Source: Gammaproteobacteria bacterium
GTDB lineage: Bacteria > Pseudomonadota > Gammaproteobacteria > UBA6429 > Thiohalophilaceae
NCBI GenBank assembly: GCA_013152045.1
Contig: JAADGZ010000156.1
Location: forward strand, 1-12,179
Length of the DNA stretch: 12,179 bases
Direction of reading: 5' to 3'
A program made the translations under genes and the position numbers. Positions 1-6,888 of this stretch are shown here, piece by piece; position 1 is the stretch's first letter; each line of letters opens with the position of its first letter. The notes below the pieces were generated by a model. That model had not been told where the DNA came from. It did not search any database and saw only the letters and a list, made by a program, of their open reading frames with translations.

Positions 1-701
1 AAACCCAGCATACGTTTAACATCTTCGATGGGCTTATCCAGCTTTTCGGCAATTTCTTCGGCGCTGGGTTCATGATCCAGAGTTTGGGAAAGGTGCCGTG
101 CAGCACGCAGATAAATATTAATTTCTTTGACCACATGAATCGGTAAACGAATCGTGCGGGTCTGATTCATGATCGCACGTTCGATGGTCTGTCGTATCCA
201 CCAGGTGGCATAGGTTGAAAAACGAAAGCCGCGTTCCGGATCAAATTTTTCTACCGCCCGAATTAAACCGAGGTTGCCTTCTTCAATCAGATCCAGCAAG
301 GCCAGTCCGCGATTAAGATAACGCCGCGCAATCTTCACCACCAGACGCAGATTGCATTCGATCATTTTCTTGCGACCGGATTCATCACCCTTTAACGCCA
401 GACGGGAATAGTATTTTTCTTCGTCCGCCGTCAACAACGGTGTAAAACCAATTTCACCCAGATACAAACGCGTAGCGTCCAGTTGTCCGTCAGGAATACT
501 GCCCGCCTGATATTTTATTTTCTCACCCTTCTTTTTATTATCGATCTCAGCTTCGATATCCGTATCAGGTTCAGTATCGTTTGCTTCATCCTCTTTCAGG
601 ATAACAATATCGTTTTTATCTTCCATTGCTTCAGAAACGGCTTCCACGTCGGCTGGCTCCATGTTTTCGTTGTTGAAAGGATGCTTGTCGTCATTGCCCA
701 T
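1..701 (-). CDS. rpoS: RNA polymerase sigma factor RpoS (sigma-38), 3' end missing
   Basis: General stress and stationary-phase sigma factor, which binds core RNA polymerase and directs it to sigma-S promoters. The first 233 residues are visible; the gene continues past the left edge, so the end of region 3 and region 4 (-35 recognition) are not seen. Region 1.2 begins near residue 75 ([20 protein letters not shown]). Region 2 runs from about 112 to 183 and includes [49 protein letters not shown] and NQTRTIRLP, the near-invariant core- and -10-binding segments of RpoS/RpoD-type sigma factors. Region 3 starts at IHVVKE. The N-terminal 70 residues are acidic and poorly conserved, roughly 20 residues longer than in E. 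coli RpoS. The ATG at 701-699 lies 20 bases after the nlpD stop; a GAAGG sequence about 14 bases upstream is a distant ribosome binding site. By analogy with E. coli, a major rpoS promoter may lie inside nlpD; I could not locate it. Confidence 0.97.
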   Translation of the reverse strand, partial: MGNDDKHPFNNENMEPADVEAVSEAMEDKNDIVILKEDEANDTEPDTDIEAEIDNKKKGEKIKYQAGSIPDGQLDATRLYLGEIGFTPLLTADEEKYYSRLALKGDESGRKKMIECNLRLVVKIARRYLNRGLALLDLIEEGNLGLIRAVEKFDPERGFRFSTYATWWIRQTIERAIMNQTRTIRLPIHVVKEINIYLRAARHLSQTLDHEPSAEEIAEKLDKPIEDVKRMLG

Positions 702-721
702 GATGCAGATTCAAACCTTCA

Positions 722-1480
722 TTAACGTTTATTTGGTAAATACCGCAAAGGGTTAGAAGGTTTTCCGTTACGTCTAATCTCAAAGTGCAACATTGGCCTG
801 CTGGCCTCACTATTACCCATATCGGCAATTTTCTGGCCTAACTTTACCTTTTCGGCTTCTTTTACAAATAAATTACGATTGTGCGCATACGCACTAAAGT
901 AAACATCATTATGCTTGATAATAATAAGGTTTCCATAGCCACGCAAACCATTGCCACTGTAGACGACTTCGCCACTTGCAGCGGCATATATCGGCTGCCC
1001 CATGCGGCCTTTTATATCCAGACCTTTTTTGCCGGGATCCTTGTCTGAGTAACGACTGATGATTGTTCCATCGGTGGGCCAACGCCATTTTATTTTTGTA
1101 TGCTTGTTTTTATTCTTTTTCTGTAACGCTATAGGGTATTTATGTCTGCTGCGCGTCACAGTCTGATGTTTAGATACTACCTTAGTTTTTGTTTTAGGTG
1201 CATATTTTTTTTCCTGATTGGCTACCAGTTTTATTCTCTGGCCTGGAAAAATTGTATAAGGACGAAAGATATGATTCCAGGCCGCAACCTTACGATAATC
1301 AACACTGTGTTGCCAGGCAATGGAATATAGAGTCTCACCTTTACGGACTACATGTATAGCCTGCTGATATTTTTTTGAATAACGTCCATTACCATAGCTT
1401 ACAAAGCGACTACTGCAGGCTGCCAGCAACAAAGCCGCCAGTACAAAAACTATCAGGCGAACTTGCATTCGTCGATGCAT
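722..1480 (-). CDS. nlpD: NlpD-like lipoprotein, LysM + degenerate LytM (M23) domains; murein hydrolase activator
   Basis: Envelope lipoprotein that in E. coli activates the amidase AmiC during septal cell-wall splitting. With the chosen start it has 252 residues: a lipoprotein signal peptide with lipobox LAAC (Cys22), a LysM peptidoglycan-binding domain at about 42-86 (HVVRKGETLYSIAWQH ... FPGQRIKLV), a basic Lys/Thr/Arg-rich linker, and a C-terminal M23/LytM domain at about 133-245. The LytM fold motifs YGNLIIIKHND, AYAHN and LHFEIR are present. The first zinc-ligand His of active M23 enzymes is replaced (GKKGLDI in place of HxGxD), so it should be a non-catalytic activator, as known for NlpD. 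The start at 1480 is chosen because its ATG overlaps the yqaA TAA as TAATG, implying coupled translation. An ATG at 1468 would also give a good signal peptide; an upstream GTG/ATG-type start at 1501 would put extra residues before the signal. It is followed by rpoS after 20 bases, the classical nlpD-rpoS pair. Confidence 0.93.
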   Translation of the reverse strand: MHRRMQVRLIVFVLAALLLAACSSRFVSYGNGRYSKKYQQAIHVVRKGETLYSIAWQHSVDYRKVAAWNHIFRPYTIFPGQRIKLVANQEKKYAPKTKTKVVSKHQTVTRSRHKYPIALQKKNKNKHTKIKWRWPTDGTIISRYSDKDPGKKGLDIKGRMGQPIYAAASGEVVYSGNGLRGYGNLIIIKHNDVYFSAYAHNRNLFVKEAEKVKLGQKIADMGNSEASRPMLHFEIRRNGKPSNPLRYLPNKR

Positions 1481-2058
1481 TAATTTTTCAGGGTAAACCA
1501 AGCCACCAGCACAGCAACTACCAGCACCCAGCCAATACGATCAATATAACGACGTAAGCCCTGTTCCATTTTTTCACCCCCCCAAACCATCAGTCCTGCC
1601 ACCAGAAAAAAACGTGCGCCACGGCCCACGAATGAGGCCAGAATAAAAGGCAGAAAACTCATACCCACCACCCCCGAGCTAATGGTGAAAACCTTGTAAG
1701 GGATGGGCGAAAATCCAGCCATCAGCACGACCCAGATCCCCCAGCTATCAAACCATACACGCGTTGTTTCATAGCGTTGCCAGTAACCGGCACTATGCAA
1801 CAAAGGTTCAACCAGATTAAAGGCAAACATACCGATAGCGTAACCGGCAATACCACCTACAACCGAAGCCAGTGTGGTGAGCAACGCATAACGCCAGGCG
1901 CGCGTTGGTTTTGCCAGCGCCATCGGCGCCAACATTACGTCCGGAGGTACCGGAAAAAAAGATGACTCGGCAAAACTTAAGCCGGCCAGATACCAGGGCG
2001 CATGACGATGTTCAACCCAGCGCATAACCATTTCAAACAAACGGGAAAACACCCTCAC
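1480..2058 (-). CDS. yqaA: YqaA family inner-membrane protein (DedA/VTT superfamily)
   Basis: Small polytopic inner-membrane protein of 192 residues, related to the DedA/SNARE-associated (VTT) superfamily. DedA members are linked to lipid-carrier flipping and envelope homeostasis; the precise role of YqaA is not established. Visible hallmarks are FAESSFFPVPPDVMLAPMAL near residues 29-48, a Gly/Ala-rich membrane segment (ASVVGGIAGYAIGMF, about 64-78), the re-entrant type motif GFSPIPYKVFTISSGVVG (about 115-132), GRGARFFLVAG (about 144-154) and a C-terminal hydrophobic helix. It starts with GTG at 2058, overlapping the pcm stop by one base (TAGTG). A strong AGGAGA ribosome binding site lies about 5-7 bases upstream, inside the end of pcm. 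Its TAA overlaps the nlpD ATG. It sits between pcm and nlpD, so it is expected to be co-transcribed with this stationary-phase operon. Confidence 0.9.
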   Translation of the reverse strand: MRVFSRLFEMVMRWVEHRHAPWYLAGLSFAESSFFPVPPDVMLAPMALAKPTRAWRYALLTTLASVVGGIAGYAIGMFAFNLVEPLLHSAGYWQRYETTRVWFDSWGIWVVLMAGFSPIPYKVFTISSGVVGMSFLPFILASFVGRGARFFLVAGLMVWGGEKMEQGLRRYIDRIGWVLVVAVLVAWFTLKN

Positions 2059-2723
2059 TACTCTCTCCTTTCTTTTATAAGCGGAACAAAACTGACCCAG
2101 TCCAGCAGGGTTTCACTGAAACTGTCAGCAGAACGAATAATTAAACGCAGCCGCTGAGCATCAGCACGACCACTAGGAATAACCAGTCGGCCGCCCTCGG
2201 CTAACTGCATCAACAGCTCCTCCGGCACCTGTTCTGGCGCGGCCGTAACCATGATTCCGTCATAGGGGGCATACTGTTGCCAGCCCCAACTGCCATCACT
2301 GAGCTGAAAACGCACATTACGAAACTGCAGTTCAGCCAAGCATTTTTTTGCCCGCGCATGCAGCTCGGGGATACGCTCAACGGTATAAACCTGGTCGACC
2401 AATTGCGCCAGGACGGCGGTCTGATAACCGGATCCGGTGCCTATCTCAAGGACTTTTCTGCGCGGGCCACCCGCGAGCAGAACTTCGCTCATACGGGCAA
2501 CAATATAGGGTTGGGAAATAGTCTGGCCATAGCCAATAGGCAGGGCCGTGTCCTCATAGGCACGACTGGCCAGGGCTTCATCGACAAAAATATGCCGGGG
2601 CGTGGTGCGCATAACATCCAGCACCCGCGCATCTTTAATCCCCTCCTCACGCAGGCGGGCAATGAGCCGATCGCGGGTACGTTGCGAGGTCATGCCGATA
2701 CCCGCCAGCTTGTTTGAACGCAA
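2058..2723 (-). CDS. pcm: Protein-L-isoaspartate O-methyltransferase
   Basis: Cytosolic repair enzyme that uses S-adenosylmethionine to methylate L-isoaspartyl residues formed in ageing proteins, starting their conversion back to aspartate. The protein is about 221 residues. The PCMT signature is clear: [19 protein letters not shown] (about 46-64), [12 protein letters not shown] (67-78), SAM-binding motif [19 protein letters not shown] (91-108), VYTVERI, and [19 protein letters not shown] followed by GGRLVIPSG. The first codon proposed is TTG at 2723, because an AAGGAG lies nine bases upstream, inside the end of surE. The alternative is ATG at 2693 ([10 protein letters not shown]), which matches the N terminus I recall for Pseudomonas Pcm but has only a weak ribosome binding site. 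It follows surE by 3 bases and overlaps yqaA by 1 base. The surE-pcm pairing is conserved and fits a shared role in stationary-phase maintenance. Confidence 0.96.
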   Translation of the reverse strand: MRSNKLAGIGMTSQRTRDRLIARLREEGIKDARVLDVMRTTPRHIFVDEALASRAYEDTALPIGYGQTISQPYIVARMSEVLLAGGPRRKVLEIGTGSGYQTAVLAQLVDQVYTVERIPELHARAKKCLAELQFRNVRFQLSDGSWGWQQYAPYDGIMVTAAPEQVPEELLMQLAEGGRLVIPSGRADAQRLRLIIRSADSFSETLLDWVSFVPLIKERRE

Positions 2724-2726
2724 AGC

Positions 2727-3479
2727 TTACAACTCCTTCAGCCAGTTCTGCAAAGGCTCAACGCGTTCATGATGGGTCAAATCAACCAGAATCGGTGTCA
2801 CCGATACATAACCATTACGCACAGCATGAAAATCTGTCCCCGGCCCCGCATCCTGCTCGGCACCAGGCGGTCCCACCCAATAAATAGTCCGTCCGCGCGG
2901 ATCCTGATCCTGGATTACTGGCTCCGCCTTGTGACGATGCCCCAGACGGGTAGCCTGAAAACCTTTGAGTTCGTCCCAGGGAGAATCAGGAACATTGACA
3001 TTGAGGATGGTATCCTGTGGCAACGGCTCAGTCTGTAATTGCATAATCAGCGTCCGCACCACCTGTGCCGCCGTCTCAAAATGCCGAAAGCCAGCCCCAT
3101 TGCCCGCCAACGAAATGGCAATAGCCGGCAAGCCAAGGAAACGTCCTTCCATCGCTGCCGCTACGGTGCCAGAATACAGCACATCATCCCCCATGTTGGC
3201 TCCGGCATTAATACCTGAGACCACCATATCTGGCTCCGTTTCAAGCAGGCCGGTAATCGCCAGATGTACGCAGTCAGTCGGCGTGCCGTCAACACGGATG
3301 AAACCGTTAGTCGTTTTGCGTGCGCGGATAGGGAGTTCCAGCGTCAGAGAATTGCTAGCGCCGCTACGATCCCGTTCGGGTGCGACAACCGTGATCTGGG
3401 TCAGTGATTCAAGCTCACGAGCCAGGGCAGTGATCCCAGGCGCTTCGAATCCATCGTCATTACTTATCAAAATATGCAT
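2727..3479 (-). CDS. surE: 5'/3'-nucleotidase SurE
   Basis: Metal-dependent survival protein that dephosphorylates 5'- and 3'-nucleoside monophosphates (and short polyphosphate in E. coli). The protein is 250 residues. It starts [10 protein letters not shown] with the metal-binding Asp8-Asp9, then [15 protein letters not shown] with Ser39, [10 protein letters not shown] (65-74), and the family signature [20 protein letters not shown] with Asn91 and Asn95. [14 protein letters not shown] and [19 protein letters not shown] complete the fold. The ATG at 3479 is chosen because the SurE family begins exactly at this Met-x-Ile-Leu-x-Ser-Asn-Asp-Asp. A TTG 33 bases upstream stays in frame but adds residues with no family support. 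The ribosome binding site is poor. In many relatives truD lies directly upstream; here it is separated by about 7.8 kb, so surE probably uses its own promoter or depends on read-through from the kinase genes. Confidence 0.96.
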   Translation of the reverse strand: MHILISNDDGFEAPGITALARELESLTQITVVAPERDRSGASNSLTLELPIRARKTTNGFIRVDGTPTDCVHLAITGLLETEPDMVVSGINAGANMGDDVLYSGTVAAAMEGRFLGLPAIAISLAGNGAGFRHFETAAQVVRTLIMQLQTEPLPQDTILNVNVPDSPWDELKGFQATRLGHRHKAEPVIQDQDPRGRTIYWVGPPGAEQDAGPGTDFHAVRNGYVSVTPILVDLTHHERVEPLQNWLKEL

Positions 3480-3519
3480 ATCAGTATTTATTGCCCATAA
3501 AAGCGAATACAAGGCAGAC

Positions 3520-3588
3520 TTAGCTTATATTTTTGTAACTATTCAGCCACATTTTGTTGGGCTTCGCGTACTCAGTGCCAACCTGCAC
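3520..3588 (-). CDS. Possible 22-codon leader ORF upstream of surE (low confidence)
   Basis: A very short reading frame begins with GTG at 3588-3586 and ends with TAA at 3520-3522, about 40 bases before surE. It is noted only because an AAGGAG sequence (3594-3599) stands 5 bases upstream of the GTG, a better ribosome binding site than surE itself has. The encoded peptide (start [14 protein letters not shown]) has no recognisable family. Most of it overlaps a GTTGGG...CCAAC palindrome resembling a dispersed repeat, so the reading frame may be accidental. It could instead be a leader whose translation affects surE expression. Confidence 0.15.
   Translation of the reverse strand: MQVGTEYAKPNKMWLNSYKNIS
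3553..3585. repeat. Degenerate palindromic repeat-like sequence
   Basis: An imperfect palindrome with GTTGG and CCAAC arms enclosing CTTCGCGTACTCAG. It resembles, from memory, dispersed GTTGGGCTTCGC-type elements in gammaproteobacterial intergenic regions, and is analogous in layout to the TAGGATGGG-type copies near truD in this window. No second copy is visible here, so its status as a repeat is inference. Confidence 0.3.
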
Positions 3589-3671
3589 GAGTGCTCCTTC
3601 CCTTAAATAACGTATGCTTGGCGTCCCCCTGAAGACAGGCTTACTATACTCGAAATCAGCAAATCAGACAC

Positions 3672-3706
3672 TTTAATCTCCGTTGCTTGCAACGAAAAAC
3701 GCTAGG
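3672..3706 (-). repeat. Small hairpin element, left copy
   Basis: Read on the minus strand this segment holds CGTTTTTCG, then a perfect hairpin CGTTGC-AA-GCAACG, then GGAGATTAAA. Two related copies lie on the plus strand between the Smr gene and truD (11179-11214 and 11254-11289), with hairpin CGCTGC-AA-GCAGCG. The stem differs by paired changes (T-A versus C-G), so pairing is kept in both. The left copy is in the opposite orientation to the right ones. No coding function is seen. Confidence 0.6.
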
Positions 3707-3721
3707 TTGCTGAATTCTCTC

Positions 3722-3803
3722 GTTCCCACGCTCCTGCGTGGGAATGGATATCATAATCAAGGTATCGATGGACGTATGGATTCCCACGCGGGAGCGTGGG
3801 AAC
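3722..3803. repeat. REP-like inverted pair (two 24-base arms)
   Basis: Two 24-base arms, 3722-3745 and 3780-3803, are reverse complements of each other except at one position and are separated by 34 bases. Each arm is itself a palindrome of the form TTCCCACGC-N4-GCGTGGGAA, so the locus can form two small hairpins or one large one. This layout is typical of REP/BIME elements that are mobilised in trans by REP-associated (RayT-type) transposases. No such transposase is in the window. Confidence 0.75.
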
Positions 3804-3847
3804 CAGAAATAATGGCGCAGCGATGGGGCAGATGGCATCTACGACTT

Positions 3848-3878
3848 AATACCCCGCCGCAAGCTGGCGGGGTATTTT
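3848..3878. terminator. GC-rich stem-loop, terminator-like, downstream of the double-REC kinase gene
   Basis: An 11-base perfect stem (AATACCCCGCC / GGCGGGGTATT) with a 7-base loop GCAAGCT, about 60 bases past the stop codon of the minus-strand kinase gene. It may stop or reduce read-through into surE. On the minus strand it is followed only by AAGTCG rather than a T run; the T-rich flank (TTTTATT) is on the plus strand, where no gene precedes it. The loop and flank resemble the repeat unit at 11191-11214, so it may equally be a repeat-derived hairpin. Confidence 0.5.
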
Positions 3879-3936
3879 ATTAAAAGATAGCTCGGCCAAT
3901 CCGAATCGATGGTATATGAATAGCAGACATTGCACA

Positions 3937-6624
3937 TTATCCGCTTGATGACAGCACCTGTTCCAGCACCTGCCTGATATTTTTACGCTCGAAATCCTTC
4001 TCTAGCGCAGCACTGAAACCATGTTCCTGATAATGGGTCATTTCCGGCGCTTCCGTGTAACCACTTGCGACTATAATTTTGGCCTGTGGATCCAAACCTC
4101 GTATGCTGTCAGCAATTACCTTGCCCCCCATGCCGCCGGGAAGGGTGAGATCCAGAATAACGATTTCAATCGCTTCACCACCGTCCAGAGATTGCCGATA
4201 AAGAGCAATAGCCTCATCACCATTGCAGGCAAGCATGACCTTGCAACCCAACCTTTCCAAGTTGAGTTTAAACAGATCTCGAATGTCCTCTTCATCATCG
4301 ACCACCAGGACACTGCAACCAATAAGAATATCTTTTGAGCTGTTTATATCTGCTCGATACGCCATTTTTTCCGCCCCCTCATCGAGTACCAGTCGAATTC
4401 GCTGCGCCAGATCTACCTTGCGGTAAGGTTTGCTAAGCAAATGAACTGCAAAGCGGGTTAGACCATTGTGAGCAAGGGTTTTTGAGGTGAAGCCTGAGCT
4501 CAGCAACACTTTAATATGAGGCCAAAATTCCGTTGCCTGTTGTGCCAGCTCATACCCGTTCATACCACCGGGCATCACCACGTCACTGAATAACAGATCA
4601 ACCCCCTCTTCTTTCGCCAATATTTCCAGCGCCTGTAGTCCATTCTCAGCAAGATGGGTCTGATAACCCAAATCATTCAGATAGTGTTCAGCCAATTTTA
4701 GCAAATCGATTTCATCATCGACAATCAGAATGGTTTCCCTGCCTCTGGGAAAAATAGCCTCATCGCTGTTGCTCATCACGTTAACAGATTCATTGGCGCT
4801 CGAACGTGGCAAATATAAGCGCATGGTGGTGCCTACGCCAAGCTCCGAATAAACCTTGATATGACCGTCGTAACGTTTAACAAAACCATAGACCATGGCC
4901 ATCCCCAACCCTGTCCCCTTACCTTCGGGTTTGGTGGTAAAAAACGGTTCATAAATGTGCTCCAGCGTCTCCCCATCCATACCCGTACCCGTATCACTCA
5001 ACATCAATTGCACATAATCCCCGACTTCAACTTCAGGGTTGAGAACCATATAATCCGCATCAAGGTATTTATTGCTCGTTTCGATCAGCAACCTGCCACC
5101 ATTGGGCATGGCGTCGCGGGCGTTGATTACCAAATTCAGAATGGCATCCTGAAATTCACCCGGATCTGTCTCAGTCAGCCACAGATCTTCGGCTAGAAAA
5201 TACGCGACCTCCACTTCAGGGGTTACCGAACGGGAAATCATGGTCTGCAGTTCTTTGAAGACCTTGTTAATATTTAGCACAGTCTTTTCCACACTCTGAC
5301 GACGCGAAAAAGCTAGTAACTGACGGGTCAGATCCACACAGCGCAAGGTGGCGTTACTGGCTGTTTTTACCCACTGGCTTGCCTCTTCACCTTCGGCAAA
5401 ACGATTTTTCAGGAAATCCAGATAACCGAGGATAATCCCGAGCAGGTTATTGAAATCATGTGCAATGCCACCGGAGAGCTGACCAATAGCCTCCATTTTC
5501 TGCGCGCGACGCAGGCTCTCTTCACTCTGGTATTGTTGGGTGACATCACGGAACACCAGAATTACCCCCAGAATCTCACCTTGTTCATTCTTAATCGGCG
5601 CCGCGCTATCGGCAATCTGATATTCTGAGCCATCCAGGCTAATTAACAGCGTATGGTTGGCAAGACCAATCTTCCGGCCAGTACGTAGCACCTTTTCCAC
5701 CGGGCTAGCTACCGGTTTGCGGCTCTGGGCATTAATAATCTTGAAGACTTCCTGCAGCGGACGACCTGTAGCTTCTGATGCACAACATCCGATCAAGGTC
5801 TCCGCCACAGGATTTATACGCGTAATAGCCCCCTCTGTATCGGTAGCAATAACCGCATCACCGATACTGTTAAGTGTAATAGTGAGATTTTGTTCTCGTT
5901 CCTGCAAGCGGGAAAATGCCTGGTGCCGCTCATCGCTTACCGCCTGAAAAACTGTTGCCAGCTGATGAATTTCCAGGGTGTCTTTTTTCAGGTTACTAAA
6001 ATTCACTCGCTGCCCCGCACCAAAACGCTGGATTTGATGAGCAAACTCGGCCAACGGTGCAGTCGTCTGTTGGCTCCATACATAACCGATCAAAAGAGAA
6101 CATAGTGTGATAAGGACACTCATCATTAATATATATTCGCTATTTTTTGCCAGTTTTTCTGCAATTTCAGATTGATTAAGACCGATATGTAATATGGTAT
6201 CCCGACCAGGAATCAGGACTTCAATGTACTCATAGATAAGACCATTTTTAGTCTGATATTTGTGCTCCAGATGAATACCCGATAGTTCCTCGGCACTATT
6301 TTTTTGATGATGAAGATAAGCAGGAAATTCTTGTTCAAAAGAATGCGCAAAAACCCCGCCGCCATTACTTGTTACATAAAGAAACTCAATTGGATTATCA
6401 TGTTCCTTTAAATTTCGTAACAAATTACTTACCCGTAACTTATTACCCTCAAGCACATCCTGCACCAGAGCATCATGCAAGGATTGAACAAGCGTTTGCG
6501 CCAGCATTTTTTCTGAATTGGTGTGCAGAGCCTCTTCCTGATATTGGGTCAACAGAAAGTTTGCCAGGCTACTCAACGAGATAATGACCAGAATAAGTAA
6601 AAAAACACGGTGAGTCAGCTTCAT
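3937..6624 (-). CDS. Membrane hybrid histidine kinase: periplasmic sensor-HAMP-PAS-HisKA-HATPase-REC-REC
   Basis: A 895-residue hybrid sensor kinase. Order: membrane helix about 7-26, periplasmic sensor about 27-162 of unrecognised type, membrane helix about 163-184, HAMP-like linker 185-240, PAS about 245-363, HisKA with phospho-acceptor His389 in GGIAHDFNN, and HATPase_c with N box Asn501 (NARDAM), G1 DTGTGM (544-549) and G2 GKGTGLGM (568-575). REC1 follows with acidic pair Asp636/637, phospho-acceptor Asp681 (FSDVVMPGG) and Lys732. REC2 has Asp776/777, Asp825 (ILDLTLPGG), Ser854 and Lys876. All catalytic residues are intact, so it should autophosphorylate and relay to its receivers. REC2 has Lys-Asp where Lys-Pro is usual. 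No DNA-binding output is attached, so an Hpt protein or another regulator is needed. From PAS to REC1 it is a close paralogue of the next gene upstream, with identical residue spacing. It is 264 bases from that gene, so it may have its own promoter. The ribosome binding site is weak. Confidence 0.95.
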   Translation of the reverse strand: MKLTHRVFLLILVIISLSSLANFLLTQYQEEALHTNSEKMLAQTLVQSLHDALVQDVLEGNKLRVSNLLRNLKEHDNPIEFLYVTSNGGGVFAHSFEQEFPAYLHHQKNSAEELSGIHLEHKYQTKNGLIYEYIEVLIPGRDTILHIGLNQSEIAEKLAKNSEYILMMSVLITLCSLLIGYVWSQQTTAPLAEFAHQIQRFGAGQRVNFSNLKKDTLEIHQLATVFQAVSDERHQAFSRLQEREQNLTITLNSIGDAVIATDTEGAITRINPVAETLIGCCASEATGRPLQEVFKIINAQSRKPVASPVEKVLRTGRKIGLANHTLLISLDGSEYQIADSAAPIKNEQGEILGVILVFRDVTQQYQSEESLRRAQKMEAIGQLSGGIAHDFNNLLGIILGYLDFLKNRFAEGEEASQWVKTASNATLRCVDLTRQLLAFSRRQSVEKTVLNINKVFKELQTMISRSVTPEVEVAYFLAEDLWLTETDPGEFQDAILNLVINARDAMPNGGRLLIETSNKYLDADYMVLNPEVEVGDYVQLMLSDTGTGMDGETLEHIYEPFFTTKPEGKGTGLGMAMVYGFVKRYDGHIKVYSELGVGTTMRLYLPRSSANESVNVMSNSDEAIFPRGRETILIVDDEIDLLKLAEHYLNDLGYQTHLAENGLQALEILAKEEGVDLLFSDVVMPGGMNGYELAQQATEFWPHIKVLLSSGFTSKTLAHNGLTRFAVHLLSKPYRKVDLAQRIRLVLDEGAEKMAYRADINSSKDILIGCSVLVVDDEEDIRDLFKLNLERLGCKVMLACNGDEAIALYRQSLDGGEAIEIVILDLTLPGGMGGKVIADSIRGLDPQAKIIVASGYTEAPEMTHYQEHGFSAALEKDFERKNIRQVLEQVLSSSG

Positions 6625-6888
6625 GGTTCTGAGTCCAAGTTCTGATATCCCTTTACAAAACTAGGTCGGATTGATAAATAGAGAAGATTAAAAGTAAGTC
6701 CATAAACAAGGTCTATCAGGGAAACAAACAATAAGCAAGCGCTTCAACAAATACCGCAAACTAAACCGGGATTAACCGCAAAGAGTTCGTGGACATATAT
6801 CAATAGATAAAAAATGATACTGCTTTAGTCAGCATGTATTTTGAAAGGTTTTTATTTCAAGCTGCTCATCAAATACGAGTAAGCAACT
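6625..6888. other. AT-rich spacer between the two kinase genes
   Basis: A spacer of 264 bases between the stop of the single-REC kinase gene and the start of the double-REC kinase gene, both on the minus strand. It is richer in A and T than the genes around it and holds no reading frame of note. I found no clear terminator hairpin and no convincing -35/-10 pair, but its length suggests separate control of the downstream kinase. I also see no remnant of a second receiver domain after the upstream kinase gene. Confidence 0.5.

Larger units (their letters stand above)
3480..3936. other. Gene-free interval between surE and the kinase block
   Basis: About 457 bases with no convincing protein gene. 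It contains, from surE outward, the doubtful leader frame, a GTTGGG-type palindrome, a hairpin element, a REP-like inverted pair and a GC-rich stem-loop. A TATAGT sequence on the minus strand at 3643-3648 could be a -10 element for surE, but no good -35 stands at the right distance. The density of palindromes marks it as a junction where foreign or rearranged DNA may meet the older operon. Confidence 0.6.

Noticed and set aside
483..725. Plus-strand open frame of 80 codons
   Set aside because: It lies antisense to the start of rpoS, whose translation matches sigma factors clearly; the plus-strand product has no family resemblance.
722..1480. Active M23 endopeptidase
   Set aside because: The first metal-binding His of the catalytic motif is replaced, and the LysM-LytM lipoprotein next to rpoS fits the non-catalytic NlpD activator.
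2965..3606. Plus-strand open frame of 213 codons opposite surE
   Set aside because: Although long, it is antisense to the well-supported surE gene and its product is low-complexity Ser/Arg/Pro-rich, as expected for a shadow frame.
3643..3648. TATAGT as a surE promoter -10 element
   Set aside because: No acceptable -35 hexamer at 16-18 bases, and the sequence lies among repeats; kept only as a remark.
3656..3883. Short open frames on both strands across the REP-like region
   Set aside because: They are made of the palindromic repeats themselves; repeated palindromes often leave open frames without coding meaning.
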